DNA of 42,901 nucleotides, from NCBI GenBank assembly GCA_900546245.1, contig URBY01000009.1:1-42901 (forward strand), in the 5' to 3' direction. Shown piece by piece: positions 27,511 through 35,952 of the stretch (its first letter is position 1; the number at the start of each line of letters is the position of its first letter). This stretch comes from an uncultured Mycoplasmatota bacterium. Lineage in GTDB: Bacteria > Bacillota_I > Bacilli_A > RF39 > UBA660. The notes under the pieces were generated by a model, which made no database searches, was not told the origin of the DNA, and saw only the letters and a program-made list of their open reading frames with translations. A program made the translations under genes and the position numbers.

Positions 27511-28930
27511 CACTTTTTTCTTTTCTTTTTTCTTCTTTTTTTAGTTTTTTCAATTCTTTTTTTGATAATTCTTCTTCTAATTCTTCCTTGTTTTCTTCTA
27601 TATCTTCATATTTTATTTTATTATAATTTGGTTCATCAATATCATTTAATCTAGTACTTAAGTATTTCTTTTTAAATTTAACGTTTTTTGATAAAAGAAT
27701 GATTATAATAATTGTAAATATTAAAATTACTGAACCAAGTATAATAAATGCTAATTTTAGTTTTTTAACTAAATTAACATAAAGATTAGTTTGTTCATTA
27801 AAAAATCTTTGAATAGTATTATCTTTTGTATCATACTGATAAAGTCCTTCTTCACCAGTTACAGCATTAATACCATATATAACTTTAAAATCTGTATTAC
27901 CATAAGAATATCCATCTATACTATCATCATTATAATTAAATACTGTTTTACTATATCTATATGGAATATCATCTTTGTCATCTAATTTTAAAACAATAAC
28001 ATTTAAATCAGCAGATGATATCATATTAAATTTACTATATGTATTTTTTCCTTCATTATAAATATAAAATCTAATATTATTATTTTCATCTTTAAGTGCA
28101 ACTAAAGTATAATCTAACGATTCATTATAACAACCTTTGATAGTTTCATCATTAATAGTTACATCTTTTTCATTAAATGTTTGAGGAACTTTTAATCCGT
28201 CTAGTTTTCTTACTACTGAATAATTTTTACCATCAACTTTTACATTAATAGGATCTTTTTCCTTTACAGTTGCATTAATTACATATGTTTTAGTACTTCC
28301 ATTTTCTGCAGTTACTATAATTTCAATTTTATTTAATCCCTCTTTTACATCTATTTCTCCATTACCTTTTATAGATGCTTTTGAATCACTTTTTTCTGCA
28401 TTTACTTTAATCTTTTCTGTATCACTAGATAATTCTACTGAATACTCTAAAGTATCTTTATTAAATTCTGGGCTTAAATTTTGTCCTTCAATAGATAAAG
28501 ATTTTAAATTATTATCAGAACTTTTTGGTGTTTCTGGTGCTTTTTTTACAATATTTATATTACATGAACCACTTCTATTTGAAGCTGATTCACCTGATGC
28601 TGTTGCAACTTCTGCATTAGCAACTTTTACATATGCACTACCTAAAGCAATTGTTCTAAACTTATATGTTAGTGCCGTACTTGATGAGAAATTATCTGAA
28701 ATATAATGTGTTGTTCCACTAATTAATTGTAATTTTGATGAATCATATGATATAGATAAGTCCCACATAACACTATCAGATGCATTACCTCTAACTGTTA
28801 CTGAAACTGTATTATCAAGTGTTGTACTACTTTGTGATGAACAACTTGTAGATACAGAAACAGCAAATACACTTTTAGGTATCAAGAAAGATATTCCTAA
28901 AATAAATAAACTTAATAATCTTTTTTTCAT
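27491..28930 (-). CDS. Membrane-anchored cohesin-like protein with cadherin-like domain
   Basis: About 479 residues. In order: a signal peptide (1-23, ending KSVFA), a cohesin-like beta sandwich (about 24-130, with DLSISYDSSKLQLISG), a cadherin-like beta-sandwich domain (about 140-225, LKSLSIEGQNLSPEFN), an outer linker region of about 165 residues, one membrane helix (about 391-414) and a highly charged cytoplasmic tail of 65 residues rich in Lys and Glu. Cohesins bind dockerins; the gene just upstream encodes a dockerin. It probably acts as a membrane receptor holding that enzyme at the cell surface. AGGTGA precedes ATG 28930, and a GTG further up is part of that site. The cohesin call rests on pattern, not on a search. 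Confidence 0.75.
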   Translation of the reverse strand: MKKRLLSLFILGISFLIPKSVFAVSVSTSCSSQSSTTLDNTVSVTVRGNASDSVMWDLSISYDSSKLQLISGTTHYISDNFSSSTALTYKFRTIALGSAYVKVANAEVATASGESASNRSGSCNINIVKKAPETPKSSDNNLKSLSIEGQNLSPEFNKDTLEYSVELSSDTEKIKVNAEKSDSKASIKGNGEIDVKEGLNKIEIIVTAENGSTKTYVINATVKEKDPINVKVDGKNYSVVRKLDGLKVPQTFNEKDVTINDETIKGCYNESLDYTLVALKDENNNIRFYIYNEGKNTYSKFNMISSADLNVIVLKLDDKDDIPYRYSKTVFNYNDDSIDGYSYGNTDFKVIYGINAVTGEEGLYQYDTKDNTIQRFFNEQTNLYVNLVKKLKLAFIILGSVILIFTIIIIILLSKNVKFKKKYLSTRLNDIDEPNYNKIKYEDIEENKEELEEELSKKELKKLKKEEKRKEKSEKTFLD

Positions 28931-28939
28931 TATTTTCAC

Positions 28940-30931
28940 CTACTTTGTAATTTTTAATGTTCCAAGCAAATGTGCTTTTACCATTGCTAAATCAGAAATA
29001 CTTATCTTACCATCTTTATTAATATCAGCGGCAGATAAATAAACTCCATTTAAGTTATTATTTCCAAGTAATTTTGCTTTTATCATTGCAAGATCTGAAA
29101 TACTTATTTTTCCATCACCATTAGTATCTCCTTTTACCATCACTGTAAATGTTCCTGTTTGTCCACCATTTTTGATAATAATTACATCTCCACTTGCAAT
29201 AGAACCAGAACTTTTAGATACACCATTTTTATTTTTTACTTCAATAGTAACTAAATTATATTTATTTCTAATATTTGAAATAATATTTGATATATCAGTT
29301 CCTATTTCTAGTCCACTTATAACATTATTAGAATTATTATATCCAAGATTACTTATTATATCTGCGGGACTTTCTTTTCCAGCTTCTACTTTATTAACAG
29401 TTATTTTATAAACTCTTTTATCACCATTTAATGCTGTTACGGTTACATTTATTTCTGTACTTGGACCATTTAATACTATAACTCCATCACCATTTAAAGA
29501 AGAGTATGAACTTGTTTTAGTCGCACTAACTGTTACTTGATTTGTATTATTCGATACATTACAAGTATAATTAGTCGCAGATGAATTAAACGATGGATTT
29601 AAATTACATCCAGATACATTTAAAGAACTTAATGTATTATCAGAATTATTTTCTATTGATAATGATGTTTTATCTGGCATATTATTATATATAGGAATTT
29701 TAAATGTATATGCATTATCTATAAGTCCTTTCCCTAAATATGTTGCATAAGTTGTTCTTGCTTCTGATGGAAGCACTCTTACATTTTGCATATATTGATG
29801 CCAATATAGATTTTTATGATTAATTGTATTAAATTTTTCATAATAATTTGTGTCTTGTCCAACACTTATATATTCTACTGATATAGTAGATGCTCCTCCA
29901 AGTATTGATAAATATGGATTATTCCATCCTCTTGCTTTAGCAACTGTAAGTGCATTAGCTACAATTTGTTCAACTGTACTACCACTTGCTAATATATTAA
30001 AATGGTTATAATATGTTTGTCCATCTCCACCATTCATATTTATTGTTGCACTTCCAGTTGATCCTTGTTCTTGAAGTACACGGCTTGCTAAATGTATTGC
30101 ACTAACATTTTTTTGTTTTCCTACATCAACAAATGTATCAGCATATGACCAATTTTTTCCATTATATTGATATGATCCTTGCATAAACGTTCCATTAAGC
30201 ATACTTTGAACATTATTTGATGTATGATAATTTTGGTTAAAGGATAATTGTTCAAACATAAAAATTGTTTTCTCATCAAGCCAATTTCTAGGATCCATAT
30301 AAAACGCTATAGTTTGTTTACTTGGTGAATACCATCCAGGTTGAAACTGTCTATATACACCATTATTATATGCAGCACCATCAGTTGACAATAAAGATTT
30401 ATCTACTTTATCTAATGAATTTGTAAATTTAATTAAATTTTTATCAGCAGGACTAAATTCATTAGATACAGCCTCACTCCAATCTATATTTGTGCTTGAA
30501 ACTGTAAAATTCCAATTTGGATGCATTGCATGTATCTTTTGAAGTGGTAATATATAACTTTCTGGAAAGCCCTTTTTTCTAAGTTCATTACCATAATTAT
30601 CATCTGTAATATATTCTTTGCATCCTGTTACCCAATTTGATTTTATATAACCAGTATAATTATTTGAGTAATAATTCGCATATATTTTATAATATTGTAC
30701 TCCACCTTGATTTACTGTATCTAATACTTCCATTGTTGATGGATTTTTAAGTAAAACTCTTTCCCCATCAACATCTCTTAATTCTGTTCCACCAGGGGTT
30801 GCTCTTAAATATGAAGCCTCTGTTAAATTACGGCATATCTTAAATTTAGTTGATGCAGATACATTTTCTACTTTTAAGAATGATAATAATAAAATTAATG
30901 TTAAAGCAAAAAAATATTTTTTTAATTTCAT
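28940..30931 (-). CDS. Secreted endo-beta-N-acetylglucosaminidase with type I dockerin
   Basis: This 663-residue secreted protein has a signal peptide (1-26, ending NVSA), an SH3-like domain (about 30-105), a glucosaminidase domain (about 120-400, with ASRVLQEQG, Glu288 as likely catalytic acid, and NHFNI), a cadherin-like domain (about 430-515, LSSLNVSGCNLNPSFN), a short linker domain and a C-terminal dockerin (about 600-660). The dockerin has two calcium loops, DTNGDGKISISD and DINKDGKISISD. It should cut peptidoglycan glycan strands during growth or separation. AAGGAGGG precedes the ATG. The next gene encodes a likely cohesin partner with the same cadherin-like domain. Confidence 0.92.
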   Translation of the reverse strand: MKLKKYFFALTLILLLSFLKVENVSASTKFKICRNLTEASYLRATPGGTELRDVDGERVLLKNPSTMEVLDTVNQGGVQYYKIYANYYSNNYTGYIKSNWVTGCKEYITDDNYGNELRKKGFPESYILPLQKIHAMHPNWNFTVSSTNIDWSEAVSNEFSPADKNLIKFTNSLDKVDKSLLSTDGAAYNNGVYRQFQPGWYSPSKQTIAFYMDPRNWLDEKTIFMFEQLSFNQNYHTSNNVQSMLNGTFMQGSYQYNGKNWSYADTFVDVGKQKNVSAIHLASRVLQEQGSTGSATINMNGGDGQTYYNHFNILASGSTVEQIVANALTVAKARGWNNPYLSILGGASTISVEYISVGQDTNYYEKFNTINHKNLYWHQYMQNVRVLPSEARTTYATYLGKGLIDNAYTFKIPIYNNMPDKTSLSIENNSDNTLSSLNVSGCNLNPSFNSSATNYTCNVSNNTNQVTVSATKTSSYSSLNGDGVIVLNGPSTEINVTVTALNGDKRVYKITVNKVEAGKESPADIISNLGYNNSNNVISGLEIGTDISNIISNIRNKYNLVTIEVKNKNGVSKSSGSIASGDVIIIKNGGQTGTFTVMVKGDTNGDGKISISDLAMIKAKLLGNNNLNGVYLSAADINKDGKISISDLAMVKAHLLGTLKITK

Positions 30932-30959
30932 TCTTATCCCTCCTTATTATTCATAATAC

Positions 30960-30988
30960 ATTATAACAAAATTTTTAATAATTTTAAA
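30960..30988 (-). promoter_or_regulatory. Promoter of the glucosaminidase-cohesin unit
   Basis: TATAAT (30960-30965) with TTTAAA at the -35 place (30983-30988) and a 17-base gap; the RBS AAGGAGGG follows. The -10 is good and the -35 is partial. Confidence 0.45.
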
Positions 30989-31029
30989 GATATATGGTAG
31001 ATATTTGTACTTTTTTGTAAAAATATAGT

Positions 31030-31060
31030 AAAAAAAGAATGACTTTTTTTTAGTCATTCT
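31030..31060 (-). terminator. Rho-independent terminator after the LCP gene
   Basis: The stem AGAATGACT/AGTCATTCT with a 7-base A loop (minus strand) is followed by six or seven T residues. It lies four bases after the stop codon of the LCP gene. Confidence 0.85.
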
Positions 31061-31064
31061 AAAA

Positions 31065-33239
31065 TTATTCTGTTTTGTTTTCTTCTTCTGGAGTTGATGG
31101 TGTTGTTGTTTCTTCTTTTACACATGAACCAGAAGAATCCTTTTTATAACCAGAATCACAAACACATGTTACTCCATCAGCACCAAGTGTTGAATTTGCT
31201 CCACAAGATACTGCAGGTTTCTTTTCACAAACTCCTGATGAATTTCTTGTATAACCATTTTTACATACACATGATACTTTATCAGCACCTAACTCTTCAT
31301 TTTCTCCTGTACATGTTTTTTCCAAATTTTTTTCACATGTTGCGGTTGTTTTATTTCTTGTATAACCATTTTTACATACGCATGATATTCCATCAGCACC
31401 TAATTCTTCATTTGTTCCACATTTTGAATTTTTATCCTCACAAACCCCTGATGAATTCTTTGTATACCCATATTTACATACACAAGTTTTTCCATCAGCA
31501 CCTAATTCTTCATTTGTTCCACATTTTGAACTAGAATCAGATGAAGTAGTATCAGGATCAACATACGATTGTACACCACCATGTAAATCTGCACCAATAA
31601 CTTTTTCTTCATATTTTTTATCAATACTAAAGCTAAATGATGTATCATATTCTTCTTTAACAAGTTCAAGATTTACTTTCATTGCTTTTATTATTGCGTT
31701 TAATGATTGAGTTGATGGGACAAATTCATATAATTTCATACCCGCTACATTATCGTGAATTAATCCGCCAGAACCATTTAAATATGTTTTTTGTATCTTT
31801 ATAATATCATTTGAATCAGATAATGAATTTGAATTTAATAAAACTTTTTTTAATACATTATAGAAATCTAATATTTGTTCTCTTGTAAGATTTGTATCTA
31901 AACTTATACTTATTGCATCAAGTACTTCATAAAGTTGATTTATGCTTTTTATATTTTTCATCTTATTAATAATACCTTTTATTACAAGTTGTTGATTTTG
32001 TCCTCTTACAAAGTCATTTCTTGTACCCTTATTCCATTGCTTTCCGCATTGTGGAACTTCTTTTCTATTTCTAGATAAAGCAAGAGCTTGTTCACCATTA
32101 AGTGTTTGATATCCTGCATTTACATATTGTATATCACCTGCCGCAAAAGATCTATTTGAATTTTGCTCACAGAATGAATATGGAACATCTACTTCAATTC
32201 CGCCAAGTGCATCAACAATTTTTACAAGACCTTTAAAGTTTATTTTTGCATAATAATCTACATCTATTCCAGTAAAGTTTTCCACAGTACTTATCATACA
32301 AGAATCTCCACCTGCTGCTGCATGTGTAATTTTACTTTTTGCATTTCTATAGCATGTAATAGGAACAAATGTATCTCTTGGAATACTGAACATTGTAGCA
32401 GTTAAAGTTTTTGGATTAAATGTAACAAGCATTATTGAATCACCTAATCCACTTGCTTTCGATATATCTTCTGTTGGTGAATCAACACCTAATAAAAGCA
32501 TAGTAAATGGTTCAGTTACTTTTTTTGTACTTACTTCTGTTGTTTTATCTACTTGCTTTTTCATTCTTTTTGAATATGAATCAAGTTCTACAACCTCTTC
32601 TTTTATTTTTTCATATTTATCAAGTGAAGAATATTGATCTGCATAATTACCAGATACAAAGATGGAACCTACTTCACCATCATAAAGATCATTTAACATA
32701 CTAATATAATCATCATACTCTACTAAATTATCTTTTTTTATACTATCTTTTTTTATTATTTTTTGTGCAAGAACATATCCTTCAGTTTCATTTTTATTAC
32801 TTATAATACCAATTTTACCGTTTCTTGCTTTACTTAAAGTATTATATTCTCCAGATTTTAAAGCAATCCATGAGCTTTTATATGTAACTTCATCTTTATT
32901 TAATTTATCAATAAAATTAACACTCTTATTAATAATACTACTTACATAAAATTCTCCAGTTCCTATTATTGCAAGAACTAAAATAAATATAATATATTTA
33001 GAAATCTTATCTTTTTTCTTAAATTTGATATATTTTATTATAACTATGATGCATATTATAATTAATACTGCCATAATAATATATCTAATTAAATCTTCAA
33101 TACCACTTAATTTTGATATATTATAAATTAAATACGCATTTACACATAAAAACATACCAGTTAAAACTCCTGAAAATAAATTCAAAAATTTATTGTTTTT
33201 CTTTTTTATATTTTCTTCTTCATCATTATACTTTTTCAT
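31065..33239 (-). CDS. LytR-CpsA-Psr (LCP) glycopolymer ligase with EGF-like repeats
   Basis: About 724 residues. Three N-terminal membrane helices (about 18-105) are followed by an outer accessory region (about 115-240) and the LCP domain (about 245-430), with LLLGVDS, GLGDSIMLV, FSIPRDTFV and the Arg-rich RNDFVRGQNQQL. LCP enzymes move lipid-linked glycopolymers onto peptidoglycan, here presumably the product of the locus to the left. The C-terminus (573-706) has four repeats of about 34 residues, each with four cysteines (consensus CGTNEELGADG..CVCK.GYT). Ser/Thr/Glu-rich tail residues end the protein. GGAGG six bases before ATG 33239 decides the start. The repeats are unusual for this family. 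Confidence 0.92.
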   Translation of the reverse strand: MKKYNDEEENIKKKNNKFLNLFSGVLTGMFLCVNAYLIYNISKLSGIEDLIRYIIMAVLIIICIIVIIKYIKFKKKDKISKYIIFILVLAIIGTGEFYVSSIINKSVNFIDKLNKDEVTYKSSWIALKSGEYNTLSKARNGKIGIISNKNETEGYVLAQKIIKKDSIKKDNLVEYDDYISMLNDLYDGEVGSIFVSGNYADQYSSLDKYEKIKEEVVELDSYSKRMKKQVDKTTEVSTKKVTEPFTMLLLGVDSPTEDISKASGLGDSIMLVTFNPKTLTATMFSIPRDTFVPITCYRNAKSKITHAAAGGDSCMISTVENFTGIDVDYYAKINFKGLVKIVDALGGIEVDVPYSFCEQNSNRSFAAGDIQYVNAGYQTLNGEQALALSRNRKEVPQCGKQWNKGTRNDFVRGQNQQLVIKGIINKMKNIKSINQLYEVLDAISISLDTNLTREQILDFYNVLKKVLLNSNSLSDSNDIIKIQKTYLNGSGGLIHDNVAGMKLYEFVPSTQSLNAIIKAMKVNLELVKEEYDTSFSFSIDKKYEEKVIGADLHGGVQSYVDPDTTSSDSSSKCGTNEELGADGKTCVCKYGYTKNSSGVCEDKNSKCGTNEELGADGISCVCKNGYTRNKTTATCEKNLEKTCTGENEELGADKVSCVCKNGYTRNSSGVCEKKPAVSCGANSTLGADGVTCVCDSGYKKDSSGSCVKEETTTPSTPEEENKTE
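31122..31523 (-). repeat. Four tandem EGF-like repeats inside the LCP gene
   Basis: Four units of 34, 36, 36 and 28 codons each follow C-x13-C-x-C-x(11 or 12)-C, with small changes in the third. A 41-bp stretch is identical at 31388-31428 and 31490-31530, spaced 102 bases (34 codons), so copy number could change by recombination without breaking the frame. Confidence 0.85.
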
Positions 33240-33266
33240 ATTTATCCTCCAACTTACCATGTAACA

Positions 33267-33295
33267 ATTATAACACTATATATATTCAAATACAA
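33267..33295 (-). promoter_or_regulatory. Promoter of the LCP gene
   Basis: TTGTAT (33290-33295), 17 bases, TATAAT (33267-33272) preceded by TGT, giving an extended -10 as well. The RBS and ATG follow about 25 bases on. Confidence 0.6.
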
Positions 33296-33318
33296 TTTAC
33301 AAACCTATTATTTGTTTA

Positions 33319-33360
33319 CAAAATATTGACATTAAAAAAAATCAATATTTTGATTTTTTT
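33319..33360 (-). terminator. Terminator region with two overlapping hairpins after the ricA-like gene
   Basis: The hairpin 33335-33344/33351-33360 (AAAAAAATCA with its complement) resembles a weak terminator in both directions. An 11-bp perfect inverted repeat, CAAAATATTGA (33319-33329) with TCAATATTTTG (33342-33352), shares bases with it, so the two cannot form together. It lies 17 bases past the stop at 33377. Confidence 0.6.
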
Positions 33361-33376
33361 CTTATTTTATAAATGA

Positions 33377-33712
33377 TTATAATATAAAACTATTAAAATA
33401 TTCTTCAAATTCTTTTTGAATACTAGTTATTAAATTATTAAATATTCTAGCATTTTTTTTGTATTCTATATAATCACTAAATGTTTCTAACTCTTTATAT
33501 AAACTTTGAAGTTCTACTTCTTCTTTATTCGAATCTATTTGTTTATCTTCTTTATTTATTATTGTTTGTTGTAATTTCTTTATTCTAGCAATTATACTAT
33601 TTACTTCTTTATTATTATCAAGTTTTTTTTCGCTATTCTTAAAATTTAAGTATTCACTACTTTTTAATATATTTTCTTTTAAATCATTAACATCATTTAT
33701 TATGTCATTCAT
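33377..33712 (-). CDS. YlbF/YmcA (RicA-like) family protein
   Basis: This 111-residue, all-helical, charged protein has the low-complexity helical pattern of the Com_YlbF/YmcA family. In Bacillus these proteins form the Ric complex that guides RNase Y in RNA processing. The order miaB then this gene, overlapping as TAATG, matches ymcB-ymcA of Bacillus, so it is most likely the YmcA (RicA) member. It has no cysteine. GGAG lies about ten bases before ATG 33712; an upstream start lies within the miaB end. Family assignment depends partly on context. Confidence 0.75.
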   Translation of the reverse strand: MNDIINDVNDLKENILKSSEYLNFKNSEKKLDNNKEVNSIIARIKKLQQTIINKEDKQIDSNKEEVELQSLYKELETFSDYIEYKKNARIFNNLITSIQKEFEEYFNSFIL

Positions 33713-35145
33713 TATTCTTTTTCTCCATTTAAACTCCAAGTTTTTGCTTCTGTTATTTTTACATTTATTATTTTACCAATATCTTCTTTATCACATTTTA
33801 CATTAGTTAATTTCATTGTATCTGTATAACCAGCATATAATCCGTTTCCTTTTTGTGATTCACCCTCTATTAATACAGGTACTACTTGTCCCACTAATTT
33901 TTCATTATTAATAAGTGCATATTTATTAACTATATCATTTAGTCTTTGAAGTCTTTCTTGTTTTACACTTAAAGGAATTGGGTCATTCATTTTAGCGGCT
34001 GGTGTATTTTCTCTTGGTGAATATATAAATGTAAATGCGCTATCATATTTACATTTTTCTACTACATCTAATGTTTCATTAAAATCTTCTTCTGTTTCGC
34101 CTGGGAAACCTACAATTATATCAGTTGTAAGACTTACCTTTGGAATCATTTTTCTTATTTTAAGTGCAAGTTCTAGGTAACTTTCTTTAGTATAACGTCT
34201 ACCCATTAATTTTAGTATTTTATCACTACCTGATTGAACTGGTAAATGAACATAAGGCATTACATTTTCATAATCTCTTATTATTCTTATCATCTCATCT
34301 GTAAAATCCCATGGATGTGATGTTACAAATCTAACTCTTTCAATATTTGTTTTAGCAACTTCCTCAAGTAATTTATCAAAAGTTACTCCATCTTTTAAAT
34401 CTTTTCCATATGCATTAACATTTTGTCCTAAAAGTGTTACCTCTTTATAACCATCTTTTACAAGTTTATTAACTTCACATAATATATCCTCTACTTTTCT
34501 ACTTCTTTGTTTTCCTCTTGTATATGGAACTATACAATATGTACAGAACTTGTCACAGCCATACATTATATTTACATATGCTTTGTATTTATTATCTCTT
34601 CTAACAGGTAAGTTTTCAACAACATCACCCTCTTTAGAAAATACTTCAATTACAAGTTCATTACCATCAATCGCTTCACTTATAAGTTTTGGTAAATTAT
34701 GAATATTATGTGTACCAAATACTACATCCATCCATTTATATTTTTCTTCAATTTCATTTACTACTGCTTCTTCTTGAGCCATACATCCGCATAAACAAGT
34801 AATTATATTTGGTTTACTTTCTTTTAAATGCTTAATTCTACCAAGCATACCAAATACTTTATTATGAGCATTTTCTCTAATTGCGCATGTATTTAATAAG
34901 ATAAGATCAGCGTTTTCCATATTATCTGTTTTTGTAAATGACATATCTTCAAGTATTGCACTTATTGTTTCTGAATCCCTTTCATTTGCTTGACAACCAT
35001 ATGTAATAATATGATATTTTTTATTTATTCCAATTTTACTTAATTCATTATTCATTATATATGCATCTGTTAAAACTTTTACTTCTTCTTTACTTCTTTT
35101 TTTAGCATTTGCATATGATGGTTTTATATGTGCTTGTTTAATCAT
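33712..35145 (-). CDS. miaB: tRNA-2-methylthio-N6-dimethylallyladenosine synthase
   Basis: This 477-residue radical-SAM enzyme methylthiolates A37 of tRNAs. The N-terminal UPF0004 domain has ITYGCQANERDSE (Cys51) and the further cysteines LLNTCAIRE and CLCGCMAQEE that bind the auxiliary cluster. The radical-SAM motif is YGCDKFCTYCIVPYTRGK, and a TRAM domain ends the protein. ATG 35145 has GGAGG eight bases upstream; a TTG seven codons earlier was rejected. It has its own promoter inside the end of the antitoxin gene and is coupled to the ricA-like gene. Confidence 0.97.
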   Translation of the reverse strand: MIKQAHIKPSYANAKKRSKEEVKVLTDAYIMNNELSKIGINKKYHIITYGCQANERDSETISAILEDMSFTKTDNMENADLILLNTCAIRENAHNKVFGMLGRIKHLKESKPNIITCLCGCMAQEEAVVNEIEEKYKWMDVVFGTHNIHNLPKLISEAIDGNELVIEVFSKEGDVVENLPVRRDNKYKAYVNIMYGCDKFCTYCIVPYTRGKQRSRKVEDILCEVNKLVKDGYKEVTLLGQNVNAYGKDLKDGVTFDKLLEEVAKTNIERVRFVTSHPWDFTDEMIRIIRDYENVMPYVHLPVQSGSDKILKLMGRRYTKESYLELALKIRKMIPKVSLTTDIIVGFPGETEEDFNETLDVVEKCKYDSAFTFIYSPRENTPAAKMNDPIPLSVKQERLQRLNDIVNKYALINNEKLVGQVVPVLIEGESQKGNGLYAGYTDTMKLTNVKCDKEDIGKIINVKITEAKTWSLNGEKE

Positions 35146-35168
35146 TATAACGCCTCCAAACTTCAAAT

Positions 35169-35197
35169 ATTATATCATTTATGACTTCCTTTTTCAA
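35169..35197 (-). promoter_or_regulatory. Promoter of miaB
   Basis: TTGAAA (35192-35197), 17 bases, TATAAT (35169-35174) on the minus strand, overlapping the last codons of the HTH gene. The leader before the RBS is very short. Confidence 0.65.
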
Positions 35198-35438
35198 CAA
35201 CGTTTAAACTTAAATTTAGTGCATTTATTATTTTTAAAATTGTATTTAAGCTTGGTGATATTTCTCTTTTTTCTATCTTTACTAAATAAGGTTGCTTCAT
35301 ATTAATCATTTTGCATAATTCTCTTTGTGATATTCCTTTTTCTTTTCTTATTTTTGATAGTTTTTCTATAAAATCATACTCTAAATCTAATAAATTCTTT
35401 TCTTTATTTACATAATCATCTAACAAAACTTTTTTCAT
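35175..35438 (-). CDS. XRE-family HTH antitoxin-like regulator
   Basis: This 87-residue protein has a Cro/C1-type helix-turn-helix in its second half (KIRKEKGISQRELCKMINMKQPYLVKIEKREISPSLNTILKI). GAGGAG eight bases before ATG 35438 decides the start. It overlaps the upstream MazF-like gene by 23 bases, as is usual for toxin-antitoxin pairs, here with toxin first. It probably represses the pair through the palindrome at 35909-35932. Confidence 0.82.
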   Translation of the reverse strand: MKKVLLDDYVNKEKNLLDLEYDFIEKLSKIRKEKGISQRELCKMINMKQPYLVKIEKREISPSLNTILKIINALNLSLNVVEKGSHK

Positions 35439-35892
35439 TACTATACTCCTCATATTTACTTTCAAATAACCTTATCATATCAGAATCAATTCTTCCAACT
35501 TTTTTTAATATATCATTTTTATTTAATTTATATATATGATCAGTTTTTACAATACTATTTTTATATAAATTATTTTCTTTATCTTTATTAATTTTAATAT
35601 TATATTTATATTTTTTCTTTTTTATATTTGAAGATATAATCATACCAAAGTACTCAATGGGCATATAACGATTATTGTCTAATATTACAAATAAATGATT
35701 TTGACCTATTTCTCCATTACCATAAATAAATTTTTTTACAAAAACTATATCACCTTTTTGAATATTTTCAAAACTTTCAAAATTTTCAGCAATATAATAA
35801 TTAACTTCTTCAGTAGTTAATGCATCAATAGATGAAGCATCTTCAAGATCTAGAAAACTATCATAATACTTTTCATAAAATTTTTTACTCAT
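35416..35892 (-). CDS. MazF/PemK-like toxin
   Basis: This 158-residue protein has a central beta-rich core beginning GDIVFVKKFIYGNGEIGQ, with HLFVILD, PIEYFGMIISS and the C-terminal SIVKTDHIYKLNKNDILKKVG, the layout of the MazF/PemK endoribonuclease fold. About 45 residues precede the core. MazF-type toxins cut mRNA until neutralised by the partner. GAGGTGAT precedes the ATG by five bases. It overlaps the HTH gene that follows. The toxin call rests on fold-like motifs and on the overlap with an HTH gene; activity is unproven. Confidence 0.7.
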   Translation of the reverse strand: MSKKFYEKYYDSFLDLEDASSIDALTTEEVNYYIAENFESFENIQKGDIVFVKKFIYGNGEIGQNHLFVILDNNRYMPIEYFGMIISSNIKKKKYKYNIKINKDKENNLYKNSIVKTDHIYKLNKNDILKKVGRIDSDMIRLFESKYEEYSNEKSFVR

Positions 35893-35908
35893 AGTATCAC
35901 CTCAAAAC

Positions 35909-35932
35909 TATGATAACATATATATTATCATA
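35909..35932. promoter_or_regulatory. Palindromic operator of the toxin-antitoxin pair
   Basis: TATGATAA and its complement TTATCATA (8 bases each, 8 apart) form a perfect inverted repeat lying between the -35 and -10 elements of the toxin gene. The position is right for repression by the HTH antitoxin. Confidence 0.65.
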
Positions 35933-35938
35933 ATTCAA
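35910..35938 (-). promoter_or_regulatory. Promoter of the toxin-antitoxin pair
   Basis: TTGAAT (35933-35938), 17 bases, TATCAT (35910-35915), with the RBS directly after. It starts 15 bases beyond the fhs stop, with no terminator seen between, so read-through from fhs is possible. Confidence 0.6.
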
Positions 35939-35952
35939 TAAGTTATACTAAT

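Noticed and set aside
31094..31534. Plus-strand open frame of 146 codons across the repeat region
   Set aside because: It is the complement of the EGF-like repeats; its residues are low-complexity Leu, His and Asn and there is no ribosome binding site.
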